A stretch of DNA of 64,000 nt from Hyphodiscus hymeniophilus (taxonomy: Eukaryota; Ascomycota; Leotiomycetes; Helotiales; Hyphodiscaceae): assembly GCA_016508695.1 (NCBI GenBank), contig VNKQ01000013.1:310001-374000 (forward strand), written 5' to 3'. Numbering within the stretch: position 1 is the first letter of the stretch; the number at the start of each line of letters is the position of its first letter. Made by a program: the position numbers and the translations under genes. The notes below the pieces were generated by a model that worked only from the letters and a program-made list of their open reading frames with translations, had not been told where the DNA came from and ran no database searches. This document shows, in pieces, positions 1 to 11,325 of the stretch.

Positions 1-1852
1 ATGTTCAAGCCTAAAGGCGCTTGTGAGTTTGGCGGGATAAAAGTTGCTTGTTGCATTGATCCCGAGTTGGGAAATTGAGCGTTCTTTTTGAACTGTGGCA
101 AATGCTTCTCCAGTGCTCGAAGCATGCCATCTTTCGTGAATGGTTTAGGCAAAACATCATTCATTCCTATAAAAAATCAGAGGCATTCAAGTTGCGAATT
201 ATACTCGACGTACCATAACGAAAGTACATGTCAATATCATCAGCTCTGATGTTCGAGGTCATGGCGATGATCGGGATATGAGGACGAACTTCCCGTATAC
301 ACACAGTCGCGGAAACACCATCTAAGTGAGGCATGATAATATCCATCAATATTAAGTCGAATGGGTTAGTCCCTACGTTGATCTTGTTCACTGCTTCAAG
401 TCCATCGCGCTGCATGATATCAGTAATTCCTCAGATCATGAGTTAGGGGTTACTCACGGCAGTCTCCACACCGCACTCGAACGCTTGTAGAAATTTTGAC
501 CCTATACGCGCGCAGACCTTATCGTCCTCCACAAGTAATATACGAGGTTTGGTCATACCCCATACCGAATCCACAACAACACTCTTCTTTCTCCCATCTT
601 GTACAGAAGATGAACCTTCGGGCAATATCTCTGGCATGGTCTCTACAGCAAGCATTCCATTAGCCGGAAGAGCATAAGGGATGTTGTGGATGTGTTCGCT
701 GTTGATCGGATCGATGCCATTCGTATGTCCTACGGGGTAAACCATATGCTCCAAGTCATTACCAACAGGATATCCAATAGAGCCTTCAGATTGTGGCGCC
801 ATAGAGGAGTTTCCATGATCTGGAGGGGTAGCGTATTCGTTCCGGAATTGATATTCGTGGGTCATTTGCTCGAGCTCCTTATTTGGTAGATTTTCCGCAT
901 TGAATTCCTCAAGTAGTTCCGAGGCTCTCTGAAGGGGCGACGCTGGATGATCATCTACAGGCTCGTTTGGCAACGATTCCACCATTCCGCGGGTACCAGC
1001 CGGGAATCCTATCCTGCTATTTCGCCTTTGCGCGTCGACGCTATGCAAAAATGGCATGATCCTATGCATGACCCCATCATGCGCTTTGACAAACTTCTGT
1101 AGTTGAACAACCTGCTGTAGCAACACGACATGACCTTGCGCTAGATCTTGATATCTGTCCGAGAGTTGCTGTAACTGTTGTTGAGTTGCCATTAATTGGC
1201 TATTGACAAGGTCCATCTGTTGAGCGGGAAACGGGTCCTCCATGCTCGTAGGTGCTTTTCGGGGTGCTGGCGCCTTTCGTCTTATGTTATCTAGGGAATC
1301 TTTCTTGTTCGCCTGGAACTCGGGATGCTTAAATTCCCACGCCTGGTGACAATTAGCAAGCACATAATGACTCAGGAACAAGTACTGACATTAGGGCCAT
1401 AGGGAGATGGCGTGTTGTCCTCATTGTTTTGCCTGACTTTGTGGAAGTCATATTTGTTTAATTGTCTGACGAAACTGGCAAAATTACTGTGCTTGAAATG
1501 CTTGGGTAAGATCATTTGGGTAAATTTCTCGTTCTGTGACGCATATTAGTACTCGCTGGTGCATGATCGACTTGATTACGTACATTAAGAACCACGAAGC
1601 TCTCTCCTCCCTCTCCCCAGCGCACAATCGAGTCATATGAAGGATCTTCGAGCATTCTGGGCCCCGCGTATTAGCCATTTGTCGCATACAATACAACCGT
1701 GGCAACCCCGCTGGGATGAGACGTTCGCTGCTTACTTGTATAGTTTCCGGACCTAGATGTGTATTAGATGTGAAGACTTCTCGACGACCGGATACACTCA
1801 CGAAATCACTAGAGTTGTTGGCGGCCTGCCCGCCCAAATCGCCTTTGTCCAT
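1..1852 (-). CDS. SKN7: Skn7/Prr1-type transcription factor (HSF domain plus response-regulator receiver), 3' end missing
   Basis: Nuclear response regulator of the high-osmolarity/oxidative-stress phosphorelay (family knowledge). The start at 1852 opens with MDKGDLGGQAANNSSDF and an HSF-type DNA-binding domain follows. That domain is split by several short introns; the clearest run 1389-1343 and 457-410, and another follows residue 17. Visible blocks are VRKLYKMLEDPSYDSIVRWG, LPKHFKHSNFASFVRQLNKY and AWEFKHPEF. Next comes a Gln/Leu-rich coiled coil, a linker, then the receiver domain: acidic pocket LLVEDD, phospho-acceptor Asp in LILMD, and the conserved Lys in LPKPF after an intron at about 213-167. 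The frame is still open at base 1, so the C-terminus lies outside the window. It is single-copy in most ascomycetes. Domain order and motifs make the identity very secure; only the minor exon edges are uncertain. Confidence 0.95.
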
Positions 1853-2253
1853 GTCGGGCTATGATGCAAATTCGATATCTTGCTGGATATTATCTCGAAG
1901 TCCCGCGCCGATTGAGGCGCCTGCGATGATTACCGCGAGTCGATAGGACGCCGTGGAGGCTCTGGACGCACGGTCGCGAAACGATACTGTCGAAGTCGAG
2001 GTGTGATATCAGAGTCGCCTCAAGCGAAGTCGAACACGTATCGGGATGGGACCGTAACGTGGATGGCGATGGGATGAACCAGTGTTCTCAACGGTCGACG
2101 GTCGGCTCCTTATGTGGGGGATCTAGACATGGCGACGAAAGAAGGAGGAGGAGAGGGAAGATGAGGCTCGGATGGGTAGGAGGGATGAAGAAGAAGAGAA
2201 TTGGGCGAAGTAGTGGGGAGAGAGGCGTGCAGGGGGACCAAAACCAGCTAGCG

Positions 2254-2297
2254 AGCAAGTGCAAGTTGCAAGTTGCAAGTTTTAAGTTGCAAGTTTG
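2254..2297. repeat. Short tandem repeat, unit about GCAAGTT
   Basis: Five to six copies of a 7-bp GCAAGTT unit, the last ones degenerate, about 400 bp upstream of the SKN7 start. Confidence 0.75.
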
Positions 2298-2373
2298 GGG
2301 TGGGAAGACACGCTCAGGCGTGGTGGAGCTACAGTAGTAAGGCCGCCAGTGTAGGACAGGAAGAGGGGACAAG

Positions 2374-2430
2374 GGCATGAAGGGCTTGAAGGGGGCTTGA
2401 AAGGGCTTCAAAGGGCTTCAAGGGCTTCTG
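2374..2430. repeat. Degenerate tandem repeat, unit about AAGGGCTTCA
   Basis: Roughly five imperfect copies of an AAGGGCTTSA-like unit in the leader or promoter area of SKN7. Purine-rich on the plus strand. Confidence 0.7.
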
Positions 2431-2960
2431 CACAGTGCATTCTCCGTCGATAGATCAACAGATTCAACACCCTGAAAGGCAATATGACCAATCATAAGAG
2501 TCCATTGGTCGAGGTCTTGCCACTTGATGGAGAGACACTCCTATGTTTGTTAGAGGAGCATAGTTAGGTCATGCTTACATCATTCTGCCATATGTGCACT
2601 CCATCACCAGTATACTAAGACTACACTACACTACACTACTTCCATCGATAACAGAGGCGGTGGAGACCACAATCTCCCATGGACGTGTGTCTATCACTCA
2701 CCACCCACTGGCTGTATGATGAAGTATGCCCTCCCGAGTCCCTAGCGAGCATTCATGCTCGGATCTGGAGATGATCGACCCAGCTACCTTCGTACATCCT
2801 ACGAGACTTACTCGCTTGCGGGCAACTCATATCATTGTTCCTATTAGTCCACGGAGAAGGACATCCATACCTCTTGTTGACACTTTCTGATATATCAGAC
2901 TTCAAACCTGTCTTATTCGACTCTCGGGCCCATCAACAGGACGGGTCCTACAGCCGCCAA

Positions 2961-3098
2961 ACTCACATTGCTCACATCACTCACATCACTCACATCACTT
3001 CACTCACATCACTCACATCACTCACATCACTCACATCACTCACATCACTCACATCACTCACATCACTCACATCACTCACTTCACTCACTCACTCACTG
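2961..3098. repeat. 9-bp minisatellite CTCACATCA
   Basis: About eleven head-to-tail copies of CTCACATCA. One shortened unit interrupts the array near 3000, and it decays into CTCA repeats at the right end. All frames stay open because 9 is a multiple of 3, which explains the artefactual His/Ser and Thr/Ser/Leu open frames. Confidence 0.95.
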
Positions 3099-3332
3099 CT
3101 GGGAGGCGCTCTGGGCCTGTGTTCTCCAATCCCAAGCAGCTGGGAAATGACGCGCACTTGGATCTCGGTCGGGGACGGAGGGACGCCACATAACCGACGG
3201 TGACCTCAGCGGGGAGGGAAGGCGGCCTGGAGGCTGGACATTGTGTTTTGCTGAAGCACGGCTACACAGATTCAGGGGGAGCAAGCCAAGCGAAGCGGAT
3301 GGATGTGTCCACCCAACACAGAAGACATACGA

Positions 3333-3358
3333 ATGCCCATGCCCATGCCCATGCCCAT
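3333..3358. repeat. 6-bp tandem repeat ATGCCC
   Basis: Four perfect ATGCCC copies in the SKN7-MFS intergenic region. Confidence 0.85.
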
Positions 3359-5232
3359 ATGAAATGAAGTTGTTTTCACTGACATATCGACCATATCAAA
3401 ACCTCCCCAGTATTTCCCTGATCACCCATACATACCATACCTTACGCCCATACACCCAAAACGTCCCCACAGTCCACACTTTCTGAGGTAGCGGGCTTGG
3501 CATCACTTAGAGCATCAGGGCAGAACTCCGGCGATCATCAATCGCTCCCTCCCTTGGATTATTTCTTCATGCCACCGCGCTTAGAGAAGCCTGGTCGGTT
3601 CGTTGATTGGGATGTACTCCACTGTACGGAGTACGACGAGCAGACCAGAGAATTTCTGAATCCCGATCTATCTATCAATCGAAGCGATTCAAGCCACGAC
3701 TTTGCGATATTTGTATTGTATTGCATGGTATTGTATTTTGTTGTACAATCTACAATTGATCCACGCTGCTGTTCTTACGACACTGCCCCGCCATGGGGTC
3801 ACGATGGTGATACCTGAACAGCTGAACGAGAGGCGAACTTCGTTCTCAGTAGTCCAAGTCCAGAGTTTAGCCCTTTACTCTGCGTTTGGCACTCCAAACC
3901 TCCGCATCTTTACTTTACCAGCTGCGAACTACCTCGGAATAGTGAGGCCCTAATCATGACATTTCAGGACATTTCAGGACACACGGCACGGCAACCAAAG
4001 AGTTCGACCCCCTGGCGCATGTCACTGATCGACACTCTCATTCGAATCAACCCCCCTTCCCTTCCCTTCCCTCCTCTATCTTCATGTCCAAGCCCTTTTC
4101 GGAACCTCCAAACCCCGTATCGTACAGTACAGCCAGCCTACATTACTCCGTATTGCCTTAACCAAGTTATGCATTAACCAAGTTAACCACAATTTCACAA
4201 ATAACCATCACGGGCCTCACGGCCACCAAGCCCTGGTGAATGTTTTCCTGCCGCACATCCGAAATAGCTCCTCGATGCGACCCTGCGCGGGAAACATGTA
4301 GATCTCTGACCTGAACAGGAGACAGATTCTCCATCTCGTGATGGTTCATGATGCCGGCTGGGCTGACGGTTTGATGGTTGACGGCGGATAGCTGCCGAAA
4401 CGAGGGTTCGCGAATCGCGATAAGGGGTCGAGTGTTGCGACGAACGACCTGTCACCCTGGCGCAGATCTGGCTCCCGCGGTTGGAAGTCTGGCCTGGCCT
4501 TGATTTACTCTCCGAATAGAGATCCTCTCTTCTCCTCGAATGGATGATGTGAACTCGACAGAACGTAGAAACAAACTTTAGAGAAGTGAAACTCCACTCG
4601 TCCAAGAGCTGGAGGCTCGAGCTATTAAATGCCCTACCCTAGCCTTCAAGTCCCACTGCGTGGATAGAGCTCTGACGTCCCCTGTTGAGCGCTTCAGCCT
4701 TCTGCAGCTCAGCACCACCTGCATCTGCCGCAAACTCTTCTTACAAAGTTTACATCAGGAGCTTAGGAAACGGCCTCAATCACGATTCTCTCTCCCAGGT
4801 TTTCCTTCTTCTATATTTAAGTCATCGTGTCGTGCTCTACCCTACGAGTGCTATTGCGATCAGAGATTACACAAGACGGCGAGTCGCTCCTTGTGTGGTA
4901 TGCGGAGTTTCGTATCCTCTAGCTTGGAGGAATACTCTTTCGTTTCTCTTCGTTCATCTGGGAATCAGCAGAGCTCCATGGTCACTTTCATACTCTGTTG
5001 TCGTATCCCAGTTGTAGGTATCGCCTAATCAGTACATTGGGCTGGATTGTGTAGATGCATTTGGGAATGGGCTCCGGAATTGACCCAAAAATCTTTTTCA
5101 AGCAAGTGTGTCTATGGCACTCGAAGAGCGGCAGTCTCATCAGAGAAGCAATTCAGATCAATTTGATGACGATGTCTAGCCTTCCTCAGACTTTGGGGGT
5201 TGGGGACAATACCCAGCTGGCCGTTCCACCCA

Positions 5233-7004
5233 CTACAGATGACTCTCCCCAACAACAACTGCACCCTCCTCATCCTCGTACTTCTCCAGAAGGCCAGTGC
5301 CACGGCTATCCCCACAGTCAGCAGGTGCTTTGAAGCGATACAAACACACAAGCAAGGACTTACGCATCACGACGCTGCAGAAACACAGCCAAGCTCAACG
5401 TCAAACCAGCACAGACAATCAAGCCCACCGTCACCGAATTGCCCACCAAGAACCGGGGCGCCTTGGTCGTGTTGTACGTGATCAGCGGGATCCACGCATT
5501 GAAGGCGTACGCGACCGAGTTCGTGGTCCCGAGGATGAACTTCCTCTCCAGGGAATCGGCGGCGCACTCCTCGTTCACCATGGTCAGGAAGATGGGTCCG
5601 GAGCCCTGGGCGAAGCCCGTCAGGTAGTAGGACGCCCATTTCAGGCCAAAGGGGACGCCGTCCCAGATGGCCAGGTTCATGGCGGCGAAGAAGCACACCG
5701 TCAGCGAGAAGTAGACGATGGGGCTGCGGAGTTGGATCGCGTCGGACGTCCAGCCGTATGCGAGCGTGGAGACGATCGTCATGGCGTTAATGACGGTGGG
5801 GTAGGTGTTGATCTGGGGCACAGTGTACCGATCGAGACTCTTCAGCCAGAGATTCATGTAAATTCCGATGTTCTCGCTGCAGATGAAGAAGCTGCAGCTC
5901 GGGTCAGTTTTTGTCAAGTCAAGAAACCACCCACACTCACGTGTAATAGGCTGTGTACACCCAGAAGTGCCACTTCCGAAGCACACGCTTGATACCATTC
6001 AGAGTCACAGGCTCATCCTTTCCCTTACCAGCATCTACCATTCGTTGTCTTGCAAAAAGAATCTCATCCGGTTTCAGCCAGTGTACTCTCGTATTGCTAG
6101 GCAGGTCGGGAAGGGCATAGTATCCTGGAACAAGTCAGCAAAGGCTCTCCGTCAACCCAGAGTACCACTCACCCCATACAGCCATTGGAAAAGTGATAAC
6201 CCCATCAAAAATGAACAGCCATCTCCAACCCGCCAAGCCCCCGGTCCCATCCATGCCAGTGTAGAGCGCAGCCTGCAGATACCCACTGAACATGGACCCC
6301 ACGAACGCGCTCGCGAAGAAGATCGACGCTCTCTTGGCCAACTCCCTCTTCGTGTACCATCCGCCGAGGATCGTGTGCACGGCGGGATAGAAGGTCCCCT
6401 CGGCCAGACCGACCAGGAAACGACACGCGTAGAGCTGGTGTGGGGTCTTCACGCCCGCGGTTGCGAAGGTCACGGCCACCCAGAGCAGTTCCCACGACGG
6501 GCACCAGAGCGAGGGGCGAACACGCGTGCAGATCAACTGGCTCGGGATCTGGCTTACGACATAGCCGATTGTCCACATGGTGGTGAAGGTTTGGTATTCA
6601 TTGCCCACGACGTGGAGGTCCTCCTTCATGCCCGAGACATACGCGTTGGACAGGTTGTTGGAGTTGAGGTTCTTGGAGAAGTACGTTAAGCCGGCCCATG
6701 TTCTTCGGACCGTCAGTATATGCTTGGAGCTGTGAAGAAGACTAGATTCTCACAAAATGAAAATGTCCAGCTTGAAGATCAGTCTTCGCTCTTCTGGCGA
6801 ACGGTCAAGGTTGTCCCACACTATCTCTCGGATCCGCTGTTTCAACGTCTTCTGTTCCGTTTCTGAAGCCAGAGAGCTTGTCGAAGGGGAGACCACTTGT
6901 GCCGAAACCTCATTTTTCTTGAATTGTTCAGTCATTCCAAAAGATACTGTGGTGGTTTGTCTATTCAAAACGGAGCACTCCCTCTTACCCTCACGACCAC
7001 TCAT
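5233..7004 (-). CDS. MFS transporter, anion:cation symporter family (pantothenate/allantoate-permease type)
   Basis: Plasma-membrane proton symporter for a small organic anion. The family includes Fen2/Liz1 (pantothenate), Dal5 and Tna1; the substrate here is not determined. Five exons. The first ends at 6754 in KLDIFI and joins 6702 as LTWAGLTYFSKN (intron 6753-6703). Further introns lie near 6172-6125, before 5905 and near the 3' end. Typical blocks are NAYVSGMKEDL, then GYVVSQIPSQL, CRFLVGLAEGTFYP, GWRWLFIFDGVITFP and, in the second half, YMNLWLKSL. The last exon gives LEKYEDEEG and a stop at 5233-5235. The N-terminus is hydrophilic; a second Met at residue 24 could be the real start. It is divergent from a 2OG oxygenase across about 600 bp, so a shared metabolic role is possible but unproven. 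Confidence 0.88.
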
Positions 7005-7607
7005 GTAGTCTTTTCAACACATTGCAGATTTTGTTATTCATCCCACTTTTAAATTACGACAGTCATGAAGATATCGCAACATTATAATCCATGGTGAATA
7101 GTGGGGTTAAGATCTCTAGCAAGACAGGAGGTACAAGCATGTTTCTCTCATCAGCAAGGAAAAAGACACTCAATCTGCATAGCACGTCGGAGCCTAAGTG
7201 GCTAGTGCCAAGATGCATCCATGTTTCTGCATAAGTGGCGGTCAGATACAAGATGATACGAGTGATAAAGTGTAGTGTTATGTCTGCATTCGTTTGAATG
7301 AGGTTATTCGGGTTCCAAAAGGCGTGCTCCAAACGTCTCTGATGTCCCCATTTTTCTCGTGACAACGTGACCAAACAGGCAAACCCCGCTCTGAGTTGTG
7401 GAAATCCATACTTCAGATGTCAGAACAAGAACAGTTGCTAGTCTCCCATCTGCAAGCATTTACGTTTTGCAACTATTGAGACACCTCATCCCACTTTTGA
7501 ACATATCCTCCAGCTCCTCGCAGCCAGGCTCTGCACTAGTCTGGACAAACTGGCTCACGCTCGCTCAGAACTGTTGAGCGACTGGAAACCATACAAAATC
7601 ATCAAAC
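7005..7607. other. Divergent promoter region between MFS transporter and 2OG oxygenase
   Basis: No supported gene. Overlapping ORFs on the minus strand (7063-7374) have no recognisable motif. The region serves as the upstream sequence of both flanking genes. Confidence 0.55.
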
Positions 7608-8775
7608 ATGTCTCCAGCTACCATTGTCGAAGACCTATCCTCGTATGAATACCCTCCGCAAACTTCGGAAAAGTGTAAGAGTCGATGTCCCTCGCATAGA
7701 CATGAAAATGCTTGACTGACATGCCGAAGTGGACTGGGTCGATCTCGAAGCTCTCGATCTCTCGAAGCTCTCTCAACCAGGCGGAAAGAGAGATCTGGCA
7801 GGCCAAATTCTCAATTTCATATCCAATAATGGTAAGACAACTCTCTTTTTCTACTCACTGTGCTCTACTAACATGGCAGGGTTCTTCTATGTCAAGAACC
7901 ACGGACTATCAGAAGAAGACATCAAACGCCAATATGCCATCGCACAAGCTTTTTTCAATCTAGAATTGGAGGAGAAGGAGAAATACCTAGCCAATACAGC
8001 AGCTGGTGACTTCAGAGGATACAAGGCCAAAGCGAAAGGAGATTTAGAAGGGAGAGATAACGATGAGCGGTACAACATCCCAAAATTCACACCAGAGCAT
8101 GAAAGACCGCACCCCAAAATCGTTCTCGATCACTACGAGGAGATCAGGGCTTTCTCCCTTCACATCCACAACAACATCTTGCTGCCCCTATTGCGCCTCT
8201 TTGCACACGTGCTGGAAATGGAAGACGAAGACTTCTTCGTCCATCGACATCGCTATGAAGAACCAGGCCTTGAGTATCTCCGCTACATGAAATACCATCC
8301 GTCACCCAACCCGCTCTGGGCAATCGGACACACCGATTACAATACTCTAACCTTCCTCTTCCACCAGCCCGTTGCCGGCCTCCAAGTCCTCACACCCGAA
8401 GGCTGGAAGTACGTGCGTTCGAACCCAGGACAAATCATCGTAAACGTGGCGGACGCACTTGAGTTTCTAAGCGGAGGATATTTGAAGAGCACGGTCCACA
8501 GAGTGGTGCAGCCACCGGTCGATCAGAGAGAGAAGGCGCGCTTGAGCTTGATATATTTCGCCAGGCCAGAAGCGCAGGTGAAATTGGAGCCGGTCAGGAG
8601 TCCACTCCTCGAGAGACTGGGCTTCCAGAAAGATGTTGAGGAGGGGCTGGGAAGCGTGACAGCGGAAGAGTGGGCGAAGGCAAGGATTGCAAAGGATCAT
8701 CGCTTTAGAGCTGGACTGGTGAAGGAAAGGGAGACTGAAATTATCGCTGGAGTGAGCCAGAAATATTATGACTGA
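7608..8775 (+). CDS. 2-oxoglutarate/Fe(II) oxygenase (isopenicillin N synthase-like)
   Basis: Non-heme iron oxygenase with a DIOX_N domain followed by the 2OG-FeII_Oxy fold. Exons 7608-7674, 7730-7831 and 7880-8775 give 354 residues. The second intron (48 nt) is in frame without a stop, so it can be missed by ORF calling. Motifs seen: FFYVKNHG near the N-terminus; first metal ligands HTD in AIGHTDYNTLTFLF; distal His in STVHRVVQP; and the RLSLIYF strand with the 2OG-binding Arg. The catalytic set looks complete. Fungal members act on secondary metabolites, flavonoid-like compounds or gibberellin-like compounds; the substrate cannot be told from sequence. It is convergent with the DUF167 gene, 70 bp downstream. 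Confidence 0.93.
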
Positions 8776-8845
8776 TAGATGGCAAAGCTCGGAGTACTTG
8801 GGTAGTAAAGAAATGAGATACCTTTCTTGTTCAATCCTCAGACAT

Positions 8846-9243
8846 TCATTCTATAGCTTCTTCTAGTTGCTCTCTAAGCTTCGAAATACTGTCATCATCT
8901 CCATTGATTCCAAGGCCAGCAACAGCTACGGTCTTGTCGCGCGACTTCAAGCCACGAATGATCTCAACGTCCGACTTTGGGCACTCAAGGGCCTACAGCT
9001 ACCCTTAGCAAAGCATCAAGTACGCTTGAGCAAACTCACATGGCTGAAGACCTCCTTCACTGACTTATTTGCCTCACCCTCACGCGCTCTGGCAGTTACA
9101 CAAATTTCAACGACGGTGTCCGAGATTGAGGTTATTCCTTCTCGTTGTTTACTGGCTCCGGGCTTTACATGGCACTGCACATGAATGCTCCCCAGTACAG
9201 ATTTCGAAGAAGAGGCTACATAACGAATGGCTGGTAGCGACAT
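8846..9243 (-). CDS. DUF167 (YggU/C15orf40-like) small protein
   Basis: Two exons, 9243-9040 and 8992-8846 (intron 47 nt), give 116 residues, the usual DUF167 size. The conserved core is visible: VQCHVKPGASKQREGI, then VTARAREGEANKSV, and PKSDVEIIRGLKSRDKTV from the second exon. The chosen ATG at 9243 gives MSLPAIRYVASS; a stop in the same frame lies about 12 codons upstream. The molecular function of the family is unknown; it is conserved from bacteria to man. It sits tail to tail with the 2OG oxygenase and head to head with the HAD_SAK gene (243 bp apart). Confidence 0.9.
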
Positions 9244-9486
9244 TGATACTGATGCAGATGGTGGAGCTAGAAAATGCACCAACAGTCACGAATGATGCTG
9301 ATATTGGCGGCTGAACCTCGGAAGCGAGGTTCTTGAGAATGTCGGCAGGAGCAGATGAACCAGAAACTCACAACTTGATCCTCACATTTTGCATCTCCTA
9401 CCATCACTCCTGGTCTCTTGTAGCAACAGAAAGTGCCTCAATTACTAAAGGTATTTCGCACTCTCAGTGCGGTACTGCGATCCACC

Positions 9487-11325
9487 ATGGCATCGAGTTC
9501 TGGCAATGGTGCGACTGTGCATACCCTAACAGCTCTCAACCGCTGGTCTGTTGCCAACAAGCAGCTTCCAGGTGGGATTCTATTGCTACACATTCTGCGC
9601 AGCGACTGACAAGCTTAGCTATTGACAAGATAAAGTCTATCCATGTCTACGACTTTGATAATACCCGCAAGTCTACCCTTTTCAACTTGACGAATCTGCT
9701 AATCTGTACCAGTCTTCAACAGCCCTCTCCCCAATAACAAGATATGGGCCGGTCCTACCATAGGTCTCCTGCAGACCCAAGACACCTTTGCTATGGGCGG
9801 CTGGTGGCACGACGCCCGAATACTCGCTGCGACAGGGGGTGGGATAGAGAAGGAGGAACCGCGAGCGTGGGAGGGTTGGTGGAATGAAAGAATTGTCGAG
9901 CTCGTCCAACTCAGCATGCAACAGAAGGATGCGGTCACCGTCCTTCTCACTGGGCGCGGCGAGACCAACTTTGGAGAGTTAATACAAAGGATGGCTAACA
10001 GTAAGGGCCTCGATTTCGACATGGTTGGTCTAAAGCCGGCGGCTGGACCAAGCAATCAAAAATTCTCGAGTACAATGGCCTTCAAGCAGGAATTTCTGAC
10101 GAGTCTGATGGAGACATATAAGAATGCTGAAGAGATCCGAATATACGAAGACAGACCTAGGCATGTTAAGGGCTTTAGGGAATTCTTCACAGATTACAAC
10201 AAACGTCAGAATGGGATTGGAGGCTACCCAACCCGTGGACCCATCACGGCTGAAGTGGTTCAAGTGGCCGATGGAGCCACGGTACTTGATCCTGTGGATG
10301 AAGTTGCTGAGGTGCAGCGGATCTTAAATGATCATAATGCTGTGGCTACAGGCGCAAGAGGGAGAAAGCGACTTCAGATCAAGAAGACAGTTTTCTATAC
10401 CGGCTATTTGATCAACGAAACTGACAGTCAGAGATTGCTTACTCTAGCTCAGCTGCCACCTAATATGCCAGAGACAGAGATGAAGTTCCACGCGAACAAT
10501 GTCCTGATCACCCCTCGGCCATGCAACAATAGTATACTAGAGAAGGTTGGAGGAATGGGCAGCAAGACGACCTGGGAGGTCACAGGAACTGCTGTCTATG
10601 AGAACAGAATATGGGCAGCTAAAGTTCAGCCTGTTCCCGAGACAAAGAAGTTCTATACAGAGAACCCTGTTCCGATAGTCGTCCTTGCCCTGCGCAAAGG
10701 CGCCAAGCCTATCGATGCAGGTAAGATCCAAAACTGGCAGCCTGTTTCGAAGGAGAAACAAATTAGGTTCGACAGCATCGTTGGCGAGAAGGTCATTCTT
10801 CGCATTGAAGATGAGGATCCGCAGGAGGGCGAGTACGAGAGTCTGTTTCCCAATAAGTCATTCAAGCGCAAGCATGCCCAAGATGACGAAGCTTCGATTA
10901 GACACTCGAGTAACTCGCACGACCTTGGACGGGAAAGCAGCAACAAGAGAGGGGCGGGCTACCAACAGAACAACCATGGTGGTGGTGGACGTGGAGGGAA
11001 GAACAACTACCGTGGAAACAATTCTCGTGGTGGACGAGGTGGTGGTCGCGGCAACGGGGGAAGCGGAAGAGGCAGAGGTCGCGGAGGCGGCTACAACTAC
11101 CGATCGCTGGATGATGTCGGAGAGAAGTCAACTGGTTCGCCGGCTGCCAACTACAATGTTGCGGTTGCGTACGAGGACTTTCCCCCACTTCAGAAGCAAT
11201 ATCAAACTCCTCAGCAATTGGTCCAGCAGCAGTTCCAACAGTATCAACAATACCAACAGCAGATGCAGGGTAAGGGCGGTAATTCCAGCCAGCAGGGTGG
11301 AACGGGCGAGTTGCAGTATTTCTGA
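9487..11325 (+). CDS. HAD domain of Swiss-Army-Knife RNA-repair-like protein (HAD_SAK_1), RGG-rich tail
   Basis: Three exons, 9487-9571, 9619-9666 and 9713-11325, give 581 residues. The ATG is in an excellent context (CCACCATGG). Exon 2 and exon 3 join to make HAD motif I, VYDFDNTLF, whose last residues are split by a GC-AG intron (9667-9712, donor GCAAGT). Motif II is likely LLTGR near residue 95, and IYEDRPRH is an HAD acidic motif. The middle domain continues to about residue 400. The tail is an RGG/Gly-Asn-rich, then Gln-rich, disordered region typical of RNA binding. The family is predicted to be a phosphatase acting on RNA ends (family inference); no enzyme activity is known to me. The length is normal for fungal members. 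Confidence 0.85.

Larger units (their letters stand above)
1853..5232. other. Gene-free, repeat-rich intergenic region between SKN7 and the MFS gene
   Basis: No open frame here shows a recognisable domain, plausible splicing or codon bias. ORFs at 2835-3203 and 2968-3150 only translate a microsatellite. The region holds four short tandem repeats (listed separately), a pyrimidine tract near 4050-4080 and G-rich purine stretches around 2140-2230. It must contain the SKN7 promoter and 5' leader, and the 3' end of the MFS transporter on the right. An unannotated non-coding transcript is possible but cannot be shown from sequence. Confidence 0.6.

Noticed and set aside
2835..3203. 122-codon ORF of Thr/Ser/Leu and its His/Ser neighbour at 2968-3150
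   Set aside because: They are translations of the 9-bp minisatellite, which keeps every frame open.
4040..4080. Pyrimidine tract as a possible promoter or telomere-like repeat
   Set aside because: Simple CCCTT-type run, no TTAGGG and no gene start nearby.
4195..4605. 136-codon minus-strand ORF
   Set aside because: Arg/Ser-rich random composition, no domain, no neighbours supporting it.
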